Assembly: GCA_937858715.1 (NCBI GenBank) | Contig: CALLZY010000214.1 | Coordinates: 55,967 to 119,966, forward strand | Direction: 5' to 3' | DNA: 64,000 nucleotides | From: an uncultured Chitinophagaceae bacterium | Lineage (GTDB): Bacteria > Bacteroidota > Bacteroidia > Chitinophagales > Chitinophagaceae | Part shown: positions 8,671-18,633 of the stretch, in pieces | Layout: each line of letters begins with the position of its first letter | Position numbering within the stretch: position 1 is the stretch's first letter | Made by a program: the position numbers and the translations under genes | The notes under the pieces: model-generated | What the model saw: the letters and a program-made list of their open reading frames with translations, nothing else | Database searches by the model: none | What the model was told of the DNA's origin: nothing

Positions 8671-10854
8671 TTAAAACGTAATATTAATCCCTGCGCCTGC
8701 ATAGCTATACAAATCATAATAGCTGACCATCTTTTGCGACATTACAATATTCTTAGCCTGAACAAAGAGAGACATCTTTTTAATCTTGCCTGCTGTAAAA
8801 CCAGGTTCATAACCAACCAGGAAGTTACTGAGGATAAACTGGTTTGTTTTTTCAATTCCGTATTGGTATGGATACGTTCCAAAAAAATCTTTCCGATGCT
8901 CATGATTCAGTTCTATAAGTGCATTAACCTGAAATATAAATTTTCTGAACCCAACTTTATTCTGTAAGCTAATCTGGCTCCCTTTCCACGGTATTTCTTC
9001 CGGGGTGCCATAATAATTCCAGCTTTCCTGCCTGTGTGGCAGTAGAATATTTGTTGCAATATTCCATTCAACATTTTTTGTTGCCAGTGCTTTTAATGTT
9101 AGAAAAAAAGAAAAGGCTTTCGTTTTTTGGTCAACAGGGACTATATAATACATATATCCCGAACCAAAACTTACCCGCAGTTCTTCAAATCTTTTCGTTT
9201 TTAACATACTCCATTCTATCGCAGCAACTATATCCGGCTTTTTGAACTTTGTGTACACCCCAATTGACAGCATCTTGTTTTTCAACACATGAAATTTGGT
9301 ATCAGAAGGTATGTAGTATGATGCTTCATTATGATAGTAGGCCAGAGTAGGTGAGGCCACAGGAAACAAAAGCCTGTTAGAACAGATAATATTGGTTTTT
9401 GTATCATTGTTTTTAGCCATATCATAATACTGGGATAGTAGCTTAACTGTATTAATATTCTCCCCCTTTATCCTGAACAGGGACTTCAGATTAGTTTCCA
9501 ATGCGGCATAATAAAATATTTTGTCTTTATTAACTATCCTCCCAAACTCCTTTTTTCCTATTAAAAAAGTCATTCCTCCATTTACACTAAGAAAATTTTT
9601 ATAGCTGAAATCTATTGACGGATTTAATGTTCCAACCTTCTGTTCACCCCGGGCATTGTAATAATATATCCCTGCCGGAGGTACGACACCTGAAACCAAA
9701 GTTTCACTGTATCTTCCATAATTATAAGTAGGCTTACCCCATGAGGCATTCAGAAATATTACTGTTTTGATATTATTTCTATCTACTAATGAATAACTCG
9801 TCATACTTCGCAATAAAACCCTCTCATGATCAGCACTAACTTTAACTAAACCAGAAACAGTACTTCTATATCCTGAAAAAGCCTCTTCATAATTTACAGA
9901 GTTGTAGTTTTCGGCAAAATTATCTTTTGAATATTCAAACCTTAGCTCCTGCTGAAGTTTTCTTACCGGCACCCACCTTACATATGCCCCACAATAATAA
10001 TAATCCGAAAACACCTCACTGAAATTATTATAAGTTTTCTTGCCCTTTGAATTATCTATTAAACTGGCAGTATCGAATGAAAGCCCATAGTGTGAATACC
10101 CGCCTGAGATACCCCCTTCTAATTTCTCTGATTTATACCTGAAGTTTATTACAAGATTACTTTTGTCTCCTTTAGCACCAGCTTCTTCACTTAGTTTGTT
10201 ATAAGTATATAAAACATCTGGCCCGTAATCAAAAGAACGACTCAACAATGGCTTTTTCAAAAAAGCAACGTTACCCGAAGCACTAAAACCCCATTTTTTA
10301 CCCGATAATAACAAAGAAAGATAATTGCTATTGAATACCCGGGGCGTATTGTTATGTGCTTCTGACCATTTATTGTCCTCCAAAGAAGCAGTAATATTTT
10401 CGCCAGGAACAAACTTTGATTTACTCCAGCCAACACCTGCCTGTGTACTAAAATTAACTTGTACTTTATTTGTATATGCCTTGTTGGTTTTAATATAGAA
10501 TATTCCTGGTTTTGAATATGAGGCTAATTCGCCATTAAGCAATGTTGGTGAAAAAGCTATTTCCTCAATATCATTTACACTGATGCTGTTAATATCCCTT
10601 AAAAGAAACCCATCAATTACAAATAGGAAATCATTTGCATCAGGATAGTTCCCAAATACCCAGGGGAAATAGCCATTCAATACCTCCATAATATTATAAG
10701 ATGGGAAGTTTTTGATGTCTTCCCCCTTAATAACAACAAGTTGTCCTTTTGGCAGTAAATTTTCCTGAGAAGTACTTTTGGATAGAAGACTGTCTGCCTG
10801 AGAAAATCCTGCAGATGTGAAAAAAATAGCAAGGAATAAGGTTGCTGCTTTCAT
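8671..10854 (-). CDS. TonB-dependent-receptor-like outer-membrane protein
   Basis: The 727-residue protein has a signal peptide (cleavage near FSQ, residue 19) and a plug-like region at about 40-130: VVIKGEDIKNFPSYNIMEVL, FLFVIDGFLLRDINSISVND and IEEIAFSPTLLNGELASYSK. About 580 residues of amphipathic beta-strands follow, ending with an aromatic terminus (YAGAGINITF). This is the plan of TonB-dependent receptors, but the N-terminal carboxypeptidase-like domain of SusC-type members is absent and the plug is divergent. No SusD-like partner is adjacent. Substrate unknown. Confidence 0.75.
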   Translation of the reverse strand: MKAATLFLAIFFTSAGFSQADSLLSKSTSQENLLPKGQLVVIKGEDIKNFPSYNIMEVLNGYFPWVFGNYPDANDFLFVIDGFLLRDINSISVNDIEEIAFSPTLLNGELASYSKPGIFYIKTNKAYTNKVQVNFSTQAGVGWSKSKFVPGENITASLEDNKWSEAHNNTPRVFNSNYLSLLLSGKKWGFSASGNVAFLKKPLLSRSFDYGPDVLYTYNKLSEEAGAKGDKSNLVINFRYKSEKLEGGISGGYSHYGLSFDTASLIDNSKGKKTYNNFSEVFSDYYYCGAYVRWVPVRKLQQELRFEYSKDNFAENYNSVNYEEAFSGYRSTVSGLVKVSADHERVLLRSMTSYSLVDRNNIKTVIFLNASWGKPTYNYGRYSETLVSGVVPPAGIYYYNARGEQKVGTLNPSIDFSYKNFLSVNGGMTFLIGKKEFGRIVNKDKIFYYAALETNLKSLFRIKGENINTVKLLSQYYDMAKNNDTKTNIICSNRLLFPVASPTLAYYHNEASYYIPSDTKFHVLKNKMLSIGVYTKFKKPDIVAAIEWSMLKTKRFEELRVSFGSGYMYYIVPVDQKTKAFSFFLTLKALATKNVEWNIATNILLPHRQESWNYYGTPEEIPWKGSQISLQNKVGFRKFIFQVNALIELNHEHRKDFFGTYPYQYGIEKTNQFILSNFLVGYEPGFTAGKIKKMSLFVQAKNIVMSQKMVSYYDLYSYAGAGINITF

Positions 10855-10934
10855 ATAAAAAGAATTATTAAAACAAAAATACAGGACGTAAATATCTGCC
10901 GAGATGATTTTGATTAATAATGACCTTGACTAAC

Positions 10935-10953
10935 GTTAGGCTTGTCGCCTAAC
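10935..10953. repeat. short intergenic inverted repeat
   Basis: GTTAGGC (10935-10941) and GCCTAAC (10947-10953) are perfect inverted arms in the divergent region upstream of the MHS transporter. It resembles the GCCTAAC-containing repeat upstream of enolase near 27315. Confidence 0.45.
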
Positions 10954-11012
10954 CGCCAAACGATTCCCTTTATTCCACCTTCATTATTTTCAAAAAACAT
11001 TATCTTCCACAA

Positions 11013-12536
11013 ATGAACGAAACCAGCATTATCAGAAAAGTTATTGCAGCGTCATCAGTAGGCACCATGATTGAATGGTATGATTTCTACATATTTGGCA
11101 TGCTCGCAAAAACAATCTCCACCCAGTTTTTCCCTGATGGAAACAGTACCGCAGCCTTGCTCAGCACATTGGCCATTTTTGCAGCGGGGTTTATTGTAAG
11201 GCCATTCGGAGCTTTAGTCTTTGGCAGGTTGGGCGACCTTATTGGACGTAAACATACTTTCCTCCTCACACTGCTGTTGATGGGTGGTTCCACCTTTTTG
11301 ATTGGGCTGGTGCCGGGTTACAAGTCAATCGGCATTGCCGCCCCGATAATTGTTTTACTGCTCAGGCTTGTTCAGGGTCTCGCATTAGGCGGTGAATATG
11401 GCGGCGCTGCCACTTATGTTGCCGAACATTCGCCTGCACATAAACGGGGTTTTTACACTTCGTGGATACAAACCACAGCTACGCTTGGCCTGTTTGTAGC
11501 GTTGGGTATAATCATGGCGGTTAAACTGAACATGAGCGACACTGCATTTAATGCAGAATGGGGAGGCTGGCGTTATCCGTTCTGGATTTCTATTTTGCTG
11601 GTGGCGGTATCGGTTTACATACGGCTCAAGATGTCAGAATCTCCGCTTTTTTCAAAACTGAAAGAAGAAGGCAAAACGTCAGTTAATCCTTTGAAAGAAA
11701 GTTTCAGCCACAAGGCAAATTTTAAAATGGTGCTGGTGGCACTGTTCGGTGCGGTGATGGGGCAAGGCGTTATCTGGTACACAGGCCAGTTTTATGCACA
11801 GAATTTTTTAGAAACAAAATGCAATATAGAATTTGAACAAAGCCGGACAATCATGTTATGGGCCATTGCATTTGCCACACCATTCTTTGTGTTCTTTGGC
11901 TGGCTGAGCGACAGGATTGGAAGGAAGTGGATAATGCTTGCAGGGATGTTTCTTGGGGTAATTTTGTACAGGCCTATATTCAGTACTTTTTTGAATGAAA
12001 CAAGTATCAAAGTCCCGGAAAAGGTGATTGCCAATACAAGCATTGCCCCAAAAACAGAAAAGAGAATAAATAGTTCGGGAGACACTATTCTTACGAAAAC
12101 AGAATACAGTTTAAGTTATGGTTCGTTACAATTTGACAAGACTACCACGACCACAAAACTCTACAAAAATGCAGGAAAGGGTGATACTATAGCAGTAAAC
12201 TATGTGAACAAACATCTGGATTCCGGACGATACCAATATTTCGTCTTTCTTGTTTTCATTCTCGTTCTCTTCGTCACCATGGTTTACGGCCCGATAGCTG
12301 CCTTCCTTGTTGAAATTTTTCCGACAAAAATCCGCTACACTTCTATGTCGCTTCCTTACCATATTGGCAATGGTGTGTTTGGCGGGCTGGTGCCTTTTAT
12401 CGGATTGCTGCTTACCACCAGTTTTCCTGAAGATGCGCTGGTAGGGCTTTGGTACCCGATAGGCATTGCTGCTTTGTGCTTTATTATCGGTGCTGTTTAT
12501 TTATCAAACAAGATTGACGAAAATGTTGACGATTAA
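11013..12536 (+). CDS. MFS transporter, metabolite:H+ symporter (MHS) family
   Basis: The product has 507 residues and about 12 membrane helices. The two cytoplasmic MFS loops are clear: FGRLGDLIGRKHTFLL after helix 2 and FGWLSDRIGRKWIMLAG after helix 8. The start, IEWYDFYIFG, and RLVQGLALGGEYGGAATYVA point to the ProP/KgtP/ShiA group, which takes up organic acids or osmolytes with protons. Members usually have about 430 residues; the excess here is a hydrophilic insert of roughly 75 residues (about 330-405) between two late helices. A small two-helix protein follows 9 bases later. Substrate unknown. Confidence 0.88.
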   Translation: MNETSIIRKVIAASSVGTMIEWYDFYIFGMLAKTISTQFFPDGNSTAALLSTLAIFAAGFIVRPFGALVFGRLGDLIGRKHTFLLTLLLMGGSTFLIGLVPGYKSIGIAAPIIVLLLRLVQGLALGGEYGGAATYVAEHSPAHKRGFYTSWIQTTATLGLFVALGIIMAVKLNMSDTAFNAEWGGWRYPFWISILLVAVSVYIRLKMSESPLFSKLKEEGKTSVNPLKESFSHKANFKMVLVALFGAVMGQGVIWYTGQFYAQNFLETKCNIEFEQSRTIMLWAIAFATPFFVFFGWLSDRIGRKWIMLAGMFLGVILYRPIFSTFLNETSIKVPEKVIANTSIAPKTEKRINSSGDTILTKTEYSLSYGSLQFDKTTTTTKLYKNAGKGDTIAVNYVNKHLDSGRYQYFVFLVFILVLFVTMVYGPIAAFLVEIFPTKIRYTSMSLPYHIGNGVFGGLVPFIGLLLTTSFPEDALVGLWYPIGIAALCFIIGAVYLSNKIDENVDD

Positions 12537-12545
12537 AATATTGAT

Positions 12546-12791
12546 ATGAACAAAATAAAAAGATATTTAGGAATTATCTGGCTGCTGCTGGCCCCTGCTG
12601 TAATCTGGTTCTTAACCGACAGGGCCATTGTGCATATTGATCCGGCCGGAAAGAAAGACATTAACAACCCTGTTATTTGGGTAATCATCATCGGCATATT
12701 TACTCCTATCGCAATCGGCCTTATGATCTTTGGCTGGTATGCCATAAAGGGTGAATACGACCACCTGCCCGGGAACTCAGAGGAATTATAA
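12546..12791 (+). CDS. small two-helix membrane protein
   Basis: The 81-residue product has two predicted membrane helices (about 7-25 and 42-66) joined by a loop of about 16 residues (RAIVHIDPAGKKDINNPVIW). It begins 9 bases after the MHS transporter stop, so the two are almost certainly co-transcribed. A role as an accessory subunit of the transporter is an inference from context. No enzymatic motif is visible. Confidence 0.75.
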   Translation: MNKIKRYLGIIWLLLAPAVIWFLTDRAIVHIDPAGKKDINNPVIWVIIIGIFTPIAIGLMIFGWYAIKGEYDHLPGNSEEL

Positions 12792-12936
12792 TATCTAAAA
12801 AGAGTATTCCATGAGACACTGATACCCGGCAAATGCTTGTCGCAGCTAATTAATTCATTATCAGCTAAATAATTTTTTACAATATTTCAACAATTCAGAT
12901 TCTGATTTGTTATTATGGAAATTATTTTTGCACTAC

Positions 12937-13236
12937 ATGAAAAAAACAGCATTAATATTCCTGCTGCTATTTGCTTTTGTACAGGCAGGCTCTGCTGTTT
13001 CTTCCATTCTTACAGGCATCAACACTGTTTTTATTGTTGACGAAGAAAAAAACAACGAAAAACCCGAAAAAGAAAAAAAGGAGAAAAAAGATTTTAGCTC
13101 TTTAACAACCCTTCAAATTTCTTTTATCCAAAAACCATTTCAGCTTATTTACGGGGCAGATAAACTTTTTTCTCATCCCTGCATTGAACAGCAAACTCCT
13201 CCTCCCAACGGTTTTACATACTTGTTTAAAGTATAG
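12937..13236 (+). CDS. small anchored or exported protein with charged middle and PPPN C-terminal motif
   Basis: The 99-residue product begins with a signal or anchor segment (MKKTALIFLLLFAFVQAGSA). A highly charged Lys/Glu stretch follows at about 42-62 (EEKNNEKPEKEKKEKKD), then a more hydrophobic part, one cysteine, and PPPN close to the end. The ATG at 12937 is preferred to the open frame from 12907 because it begins the signal peptide. It precedes the ABC/HlyD/TolC operon by 45 bases. The protein encoded at 21100-21468 has the same layout, also beside a transporter gene. Function unknown. Confidence 0.6.
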   Translation: MKKTALIFLLLFAFVQAGSAVSSILTGINTVFIVDEEKNNEKPEKEKKEKKDFSSLTTLQISFIQKPFQLIYGADKLFSHPCIEQQTPPPNGFTYLFKV

Positions 13237-13281
13237 TTACTCCTCTTCTTCATTAATGTCTATTTACATAAACTGACTTTT

Positions 13282-14946
13282 ATGCCATTAACAAAAAGTC
13301 CGGTTGCCAGGATTCTTGACCTGGTAAAACTGGAAAAGAGTGAAATATCTGCAATATATTTCTATGCAATCCTCAACGGGTTAATCCAGCTATCGCTGCC
13401 ATTGGGTGTACAGTCAATTATTGGGTTTGTCTTAGGAGCCTCCATGCGGGCATCACTTATCATTTTGATAATACTAGTTGTTGCTGGTGTTTTCATGGCC
13501 GGCATCATGCAGGTTAACCAAATGAAAATCATAGAAAAAATTCAGCAAAAAATATTTGTACGCTATTCATTTGCAATTACTGAACACATCCCAAAACTCG
13601 ACCTGAAAAAAACAGATAAGATTTATCTGCCCGAGCTGGTAAACCGATTTTTTGATATCCAGGTATTGCAAAAAAGCATATCCAAACTTTTACTGGATAT
13701 TCCGTCGGCAAGCATTCAGATTTTATTAGGTCTCTTGCTGTTATCCTTTTATCACCCGGCATTCATTTTTTTCGGAATAATATTGGTTGCCATTTTGTGG
13801 CTTATACTAAAATATTCGGGCAACAAAGGGCTTCAGACAAGTATTGATGAAAGTACATATAAATATAATGTTGCAGGATGGCTTGAAGAAACAGCCCGGA
13901 TCATCAAGTCAATCAAACTGGCCAAAAACTCTGGTTTGCACATTAAAAAAACTGACGAACATGTAGCCAATTATCTTGACTCCCGGAACAGCCATTTCAG
14001 GATACTGCTTTTTCAGTATAATGTCCTGATCGTCTTCAAGACTGTAATAACTGCCGCTATGCTTATTGTAGGCACTTTATTGCTGGTAAACCAGCAGCTC
14101 AATATCGGTCAGTTTATTGCAGCCGAAATTATCATCCTGCTTATACTTAACTCTGTTGAAAAGTTAATTATTAACCTGGGTACAGTATATGATACATTAA
14201 CAGCCGTAGAAAAAATATCCGGAATTACTGATAAACCAAAAGAATCAAATGGAACCATAATCTGCAATGAAAGTGAAAGTGGATTAAAGATTGAACTGAA
14301 AAATGTTTCTTTCAGCTATGACGATGAAAGAAACATCATCAACAATCTCTCAGCCATTATTAACCCTAATGAAAAAGTGTGCATCAGGGGAAAAGACAGC
14401 ACCGGAAAATCAACACTTCTCCAGCTTATTGCAGGGGCTTTTACTGATTTCAAGGGAGCACTTCTGCTTGATGATATTCCGCTTGGCAACTATAACCTGA
14501 GTTCTGTAAGGCAGCAAACAGGTGTTTTGCTCAGCCAGCAGGATATATTTCATGGTACACTTCTGGAAAATATAACCTTTGGAAACGATAATATCTCATT
14601 AGATTCAGTAAAACACTTTGCTGCCAAAGTTGGTCTGACCGAATACATCGTTGCCTCGAAAACAGGATACGACACCATGCTGGATCCAACAGGTAAGAAA
14701 TTGCCAAGAAACGTAGTGCATAAAATTCTGCTTGTAAGAAGTTTGGTAGGTAAGCCCCGGTTACTGTTGCTCGAAGAACCTTTTCTCCTTTTAAGCAATG
14801 AGCATCAACACCAGGTAGCCGAACTGATCCACAGCCTCAAAAACACGACAGTCATCGTTGTAAGCAACGATGAGAATTTTGCAAAAGGCTGTGATAAAAT
14901 CATCACATTGACAGACAGAACTGATAATGATGGACACAATAATTAA
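13282..14946 (+). CDS. ABC exporter (fused membrane and ATPase domains) with altered signature and switch motifs
   Basis: This 554-residue half-transporter has a membrane domain of about six helices (residues 20-300) and a nucleotide-binding domain (about 335-550). Walker A (GKDSTGKST, near 370) and Walker B with its catalytic Glu (LLLLEEPF, near 497) are present. The LSGGQ signature is replaced by LPRNV (near 474), and the switch His by Asn (VVSNDENF, near 528). It leads an operon with HlyD and TolC family genes, the usual parts of a type I secretion or efflux system, but lacks a C39 peptidase domain. Cargo unknown; ATPase activity may be reduced. Confidence 0.85.
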   Translation: MPLTKSPVARILDLVKLEKSEISAIYFYAILNGLIQLSLPLGVQSIIGFVLGASMRASLIILIILVVAGVFMAGIMQVNQMKIIEKIQQKIFVRYSFAITEHIPKLDLKKTDKIYLPELVNRFFDIQVLQKSISKLLLDIPSASIQILLGLLLLSFYHPAFIFFGIILVAILWLILKYSGNKGLQTSIDESTYKYNVAGWLEETARIIKSIKLAKNSGLHIKKTDEHVANYLDSRNSHFRILLFQYNVLIVFKTVITAAMLIVGTLLLVNQQLNIGQFIAAEIIILLILNSVEKLIINLGTVYDTLTAVEKISGITDKPKESNGTIICNESESGLKIELKNVSFSYDDERNIINNLSAIINPNEKVCIRGKDSTGKSTLLQLIAGAFTDFKGALLLDDIPLGNYNLSSVRQQTGVLLSQQDIFHGTLLENITFGNDNISLDSVKHFAAKVGLTEYIVASKTGYDTMLDPTGKKLPRNVVHKILLVRSLVGKPRLLLLEEPFLLLSNEHQHQVAELIHSLKNTTVIVVSNDENFAKGCDKIITLTDRTDNDGHNN

Positions 14947-16267
14947 AAAAATCATGGATACAAATAATTTACAATCATATAAGCACATTTACCTGAACGG
15001 TAAGAAAAGCAGGGTGAAATTGTGGTTCTATTTCTGTTTGCTGCTGATCGTAATTTTTATGTTTCTGCCCTGGACACAAAACATACGCAGCAAAGGAAAC
15101 GTAACAACCCTACTACAGGAACAAAGGCCACAACAGGTAAATACCTTAATTGGCGGAAGGGTAACAAAGTGGTATGTCAAAGAAGGCGACTTTGTAAAAC
15201 AAGGTGATACTCTCGTACAACTTTCTGAGGTTAAAGTTGACTATCTGGATCCGGATCTGCTTGCCAGGACTAAAGAACAACTGGCAGGAAAACAACTCAC
15301 TGTTGAATACTATAAGAGCAAGGTAGATGTTACCGAGAAACAGATTGGAGCCATAAATACAGGATTGCAATTAAAAATGAATCAACTGGCAAACAAGCTT
15401 AAACAACTGGATCTTAAAGTACAATCAGACAGCGCAGAATTTATTGCTGCAACAAATGATTTTAACATCAGTACAAAACAGTTCAACCGGCAGAAAAGCA
15501 TGTATGACAGCGGCCTTGTTTCATTAACACAACTTGAAATAAGAAATCAGCAATACCAGAATGCTCTTGCCAAAAAAATAAGCGCCGAAAATAAACTGGC
15601 TAACAGCAAACAGGACCTGAACATAACAAGAATAGAAATGAGTGCCCTGCGGCAGGAAAACACCGAAAAAGTAGCAAAGGCGCAAGGCGAACAATTCCAG
15701 TCCCTTACCCAAATAGCCAGCGGCAGTGCAGATATTGCCAAACTGCAAAATCAGTATGCCAGTTATAATATCCGTAATGGTATGTATTATGTACTGGCCT
15801 CACAAAGCGGACAGATAATCAAAGCGCAGATTGCGGGTATTGGAGAATTTGTTAAGGATGGCGAAATGATAGCTGAAATTGTACCCGATAAAATCCAGTA
15901 TGCTGTCGAGTTATTTGTTGAGCCGCTTGACTTGCCTCTTATCTCACCCAACCAAAAAGTCCGCTTTATGTTCGATGGCTTCCCGGCTATTGTATTCAGT
16001 GGCTGGCCCAAAGCTTCATCAGGAACATTTGGCGGTGTAATTGTGGCCGTGGAAAGTAATGTAAGTATTAATGGAAAATTCAGGGTTCTGGTAAAAGAAG
16101 ACCCTGATGACAGGCCATGGCCCAAAGAATTAAAAATCGGAACAGGTGCCCAGGGAATTGCCTTGCTTAACGATGTGCCTGTATGGTATGAGCTATGGAG
16201 GAACATTAATGGCTTTCCACCCGACTATTACCAAAAAAAAGAGGAGTATAAAAAACCAGTCAAATGA
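14927..16267 (+). CDS. HlyD-family membrane fusion protein
   Basis: The 446-residue periplasmic adaptor has one membrane helix (about 30-50, FYFCLLLIVIFMFLP), a lipoyl-like hairpin (GGRVTKWYVKEGDFVKQGDT), a long alpha-helical coiled-coil (about 115-265) and a beta-barrel domain. It would bridge the ABC exporter to the TolC partner. The ATG at 14927 overlaps the ABC gene by 20 bases; an alternative ATG at 14954 would start 7 bases after its stop. The downstream gene overlaps by 4 bases. This operon order is typical of type I secretion systems. Confidence 0.88.
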   Translation: MMDTIIKKIMDTNNLQSYKHIYLNGKKSRVKLWFYFCLLLIVIFMFLPWTQNIRSKGNVTTLLQEQRPQQVNTLIGGRVTKWYVKEGDFVKQGDTLVQLSEVKVDYLDPDLLARTKEQLAGKQLTVEYYKSKVDVTEKQIGAINTGLQLKMNQLANKLKQLDLKVQSDSAEFIAATNDFNISTKQFNRQKSMYDSGLVSLTQLEIRNQQYQNALAKKISAENKLANSKQDLNITRIEMSALRQENTEKVAKAQGEQFQSLTQIASGSADIAKLQNQYASYNIRNGMYYVLASQSGQIIKAQIAGIGEFVKDGEMIAEIVPDKIQYAVELFVEPLDLPLISPNQKVRFMFDGFPAIVFSGWPKASSGTFGGVIVAVESNVSINGKFRVLVKEDPDDRPWPKELKIGTGAQGIALLNDVPVWYELWRNINGFPPDYYQKKEEYKKPVK

Positions 16268-17685
16268 AAAGGATTATAAAATCTCAAATTTTTTTTCCGC
16301 TGTTGTTAATATATGGATCAGCAGCGGCCCAGTCACTGGCTGAAAAAGAAAAGATGACCCTCTCTGAAGAACAAGTATCAGAGATAGTAAGGCGCTATCA
16401 CCCCATTTCGAAGCAGGCTGACATTTCAGTTGAAAAGTCAAAAACTGATATCACAATTGCCAAAGGAAATTTCGACCCGGTTTTGCAAAACCAAACAGCA
16501 AAAAAAACCTTTGACGGAACAAACTATTACTACTACAACAGGCCTGAGTTTTCTATACCCACATGGTTTGGTGCAGAAATAAGAGGTGGCATCGAATATT
16601 TGTCTGGCAACAGAATAAACCCTGAAGAAACAAGAGGCGAAACCAGTTATTTTGGGATTAGCATGCCAGTGGTAAAAAACTTTCTGATGGATAAAAGAAG
16701 AGCTGATCTTCAAAAAGCAAAAATCATAAAAGAAGCAACACAAACAGAAAAAAGAAGTATTCTTAATACTTTACAGCGGGATGCTTTGCACACTTACTGG
16801 AACTGGGTTCAGCAATACCAGATATATAGCATCATCAGCCACGCAGTAACGGTAAACGAAAAAAGAATGGAACTTATCCGGATCACATACAAATTAGGCG
16901 ACAGACCAGCAATTGATACAACAGAGGCTCTTGCCCAGCTTCAAAGTTTTGAATTACTTAAAAGCCAGGCCTGGGTCGAATTTCAAAATGCTGGCCTGGA
17001 GCTTTCGGTATACTTATGGACAAGCAATACCGAGCCATATTACCTGCCTGAAACTGTTACTCCTGCTGACAGCACATCAACCACAGGCGAAAAAAATCCT
17101 GGCTTGCCTGAATTAGATAGTTTACTGTCTGCAATAAAACAGCATCCTGAGCTCATGCAATACAGCTACAAACAAAAAATGCTTGATATTGAGAAAAAAC
17201 TGAAGTTCCAGGAACTCTTACCCACAGTAAATCTTGAGTATAATCAGCTTGGCAAAGGGTATAATATGTTCAAGACAGCCACAGCACCACTTCTTGAAAA
17301 CAATTTTCAATATGGGATAAAATTAGGAATACCGCTACGTCTTTCTCAAGGGCGGGGTGAGTACAAAAAAGTCCGGTTTAAAATAACGGAAACCAACCTG
17401 CAACAAAGTCTGAAACAGTTGCAAATGGAAAACAAAGCAAAAGGTTATTTCAACGAACTTGTTGCATTAAAAAAACAGGTGACAATTCAGGAAAAAGCGT
17501 ATAGCAACTACCTGTTGCTTCAACGGGCGGAAGAACTCAGGTTTCAGTCAGGGGAGAGTTCTTTATTCCTCATTAATGCCCGGGAAAATAAAGCCCTTGA
17601 ATCGTTACAAAAATTGGTTGAGCTCAAAACAAAATATTATAAAACTCTAAATTCGCTTAAGTGGGCAGCTGGAATATTGAAATAA
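16264..17685 (+). CDS. TolC-family outer-membrane efflux protein
   Basis: The 473-residue product starts with a signal peptide (cleavage near SAAAQS, about residue 20). Two long alpha-helical repeats rich in Gln/Lys/Leu follow, with barrel strands between, the build of TolC-like trimeric channels. The ATGA overlap with the HlyD gene shows tight coupling. It supplies the outer-membrane exit of the ABC/HlyD machine. Sequence relatives act in secretion or small-molecule efflux, so the cargo cannot be assigned. Confidence 0.88.
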   Translation: MKRIIKSQIFFPLLLIYGSAAAQSLAEKEKMTLSEEQVSEIVRRYHPISKQADISVEKSKTDITIAKGNFDPVLQNQTAKKTFDGTNYYYYNRPEFSIPTWFGAEIRGGIEYLSGNRINPEETRGETSYFGISMPVVKNFLMDKRRADLQKAKIIKEATQTEKRSILNTLQRDALHTYWNWVQQYQIYSIISHAVTVNEKRMELIRITYKLGDRPAIDTTEALAQLQSFELLKSQAWVEFQNAGLELSVYLWTSNTEPYYLPETVTPADSTSTTGEKNPGLPELDSLLSAIKQHPELMQYSYKQKMLDIEKKLKFQELLPTVNLEYNQLGKGYNMFKTATAPLLENNFQYGIKLGIPLRLSQGRGEYKKVRFKITETNLQQSLKQLQMENKAKGYFNELVALKKQVTIQEKAYSNYLLLQRAEELRFQSGESSLFLINARENKALESLQKLVELKTKYYKTLNSLKWAAGILK

Positions 17686-17718
17686 CAAGAACAACTATTG
17701 CCGATAAAAACATACAGT

Positions 17719-18621
17719 ATGAAAGAAATGCTTCCATGGATATTATTCAACACTTTCGTGTTAATGATGATTGCACTTGACCTTGGCGTTTTTCGCCGCA
17801 AAGCACAAAAAGTCAGTTTCAGGGAAGCACTTACATGGTCTGGTGTTTGGGTTATATTGGCCCTGATTTTCAACGGATGGGTCTATTATTCGATGGGGCA
17901 GCAGAAAGCAGTAGAATTTTTAACTGGTTACCTGATAGAAAAATCACTTAGTGTTGATAATATTTTTGTCTTCGTTCTCATCTTTTCATTTTTCAAAGTA
18001 CCAGAAGAGCACAGATACAAGGTGCTGGCATGGGGTGTTATTGGCGCACTGGCAATGCGGGCACTTTTCATTGCGCTGGGGTCGGTTCTTATTTCACAAT
18101 TTCATTGGGTAATTTATGTATTTGGGGCCTTTCTTGCATTTACAGGATATAAAATGTTTAAAAAGTCTGCCGAAGATATGCACCCGGAGGATAACCCCTT
18201 TGTTCATTGGTTTATTAAGAAGGGGAAAGTAAGCAACGAGTACCATGGAAATAAATTTTTTGTAACGCTGAATGGGAAAAAACTGGCCACTCCTCTTTTT
18301 CTTTGTCTTTTATCCATTGAGTTTACCGATCTGATTTTTGCAGTAGATTCCATTCCTGCAATTTTTGCAATAACCAATGATACTTTTATTGTTTATACTT
18401 CCAATGTTTTTGCCATTCTTGGCCTTCGGTCACTGTACTTTGCACTGGAGGGAATCATAACCAAATTTCCATATTTGCGTTATGGTCTTGCCGTTGTGCT
18501 TATTTTTATTGGCTTCAAAATGTTGCTGGTAGATGTATATAAAGTACCTGTTTATATTTCACTTGGTTTTATTTCCCTGGCAATTACAGTATCTGTTTTG
18601 TGGAAGAACAATAGCCGCTGA
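17719..18621 (+). CDS. TerC-family integral membrane protein
   Basis: The 300-residue protein has seven to nine membrane helices and the TerC/Alx signatures: GYLIEKSLSVDNIFVF in the first half and LLSIEFTDLIFAVDSIPA in the second, both with conserved acidic residues inside helices. Relatives take part in manganese or other metal export and tellurite resistance. The open frame begins with a TTG at 17698; the ATG at 17719 is chosen. It lies 33 bases after the tolC-like gene and may be transcribed with it, but the function is probably separate. Confidence 0.92.
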   Translation: MKEMLPWILFNTFVLMMIALDLGVFRRKAQKVSFREALTWSGVWVILALIFNGWVYYSMGQQKAVEFLTGYLIEKSLSVDNIFVFVLIFSFFKVPEEHRYKVLAWGVIGALAMRALFIALGSVLISQFHWVIYVFGAFLAFTGYKMFKKSAEDMHPEDNPFVHWFIKKGKVSNEYHGNKFFVTLNGKKLATPLFLCLLSIEFTDLIFAVDSIPAIFAITNDTFIVYTSNVFAILGLRSLYFALEGIITKFPYLRYGLAVVLIFIGFKMLLVDVYKVPVYISLGFISLAITVSVLWKNNSR

Positions 18622-18633
18622 AAGCAAAAGAAA

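Noticed and set aside
8671-10854. SusC-type starch-utilisation receptor
   Set aside because: The N-terminal carboxypeptidase-like domain and a SusD partner are both absent.
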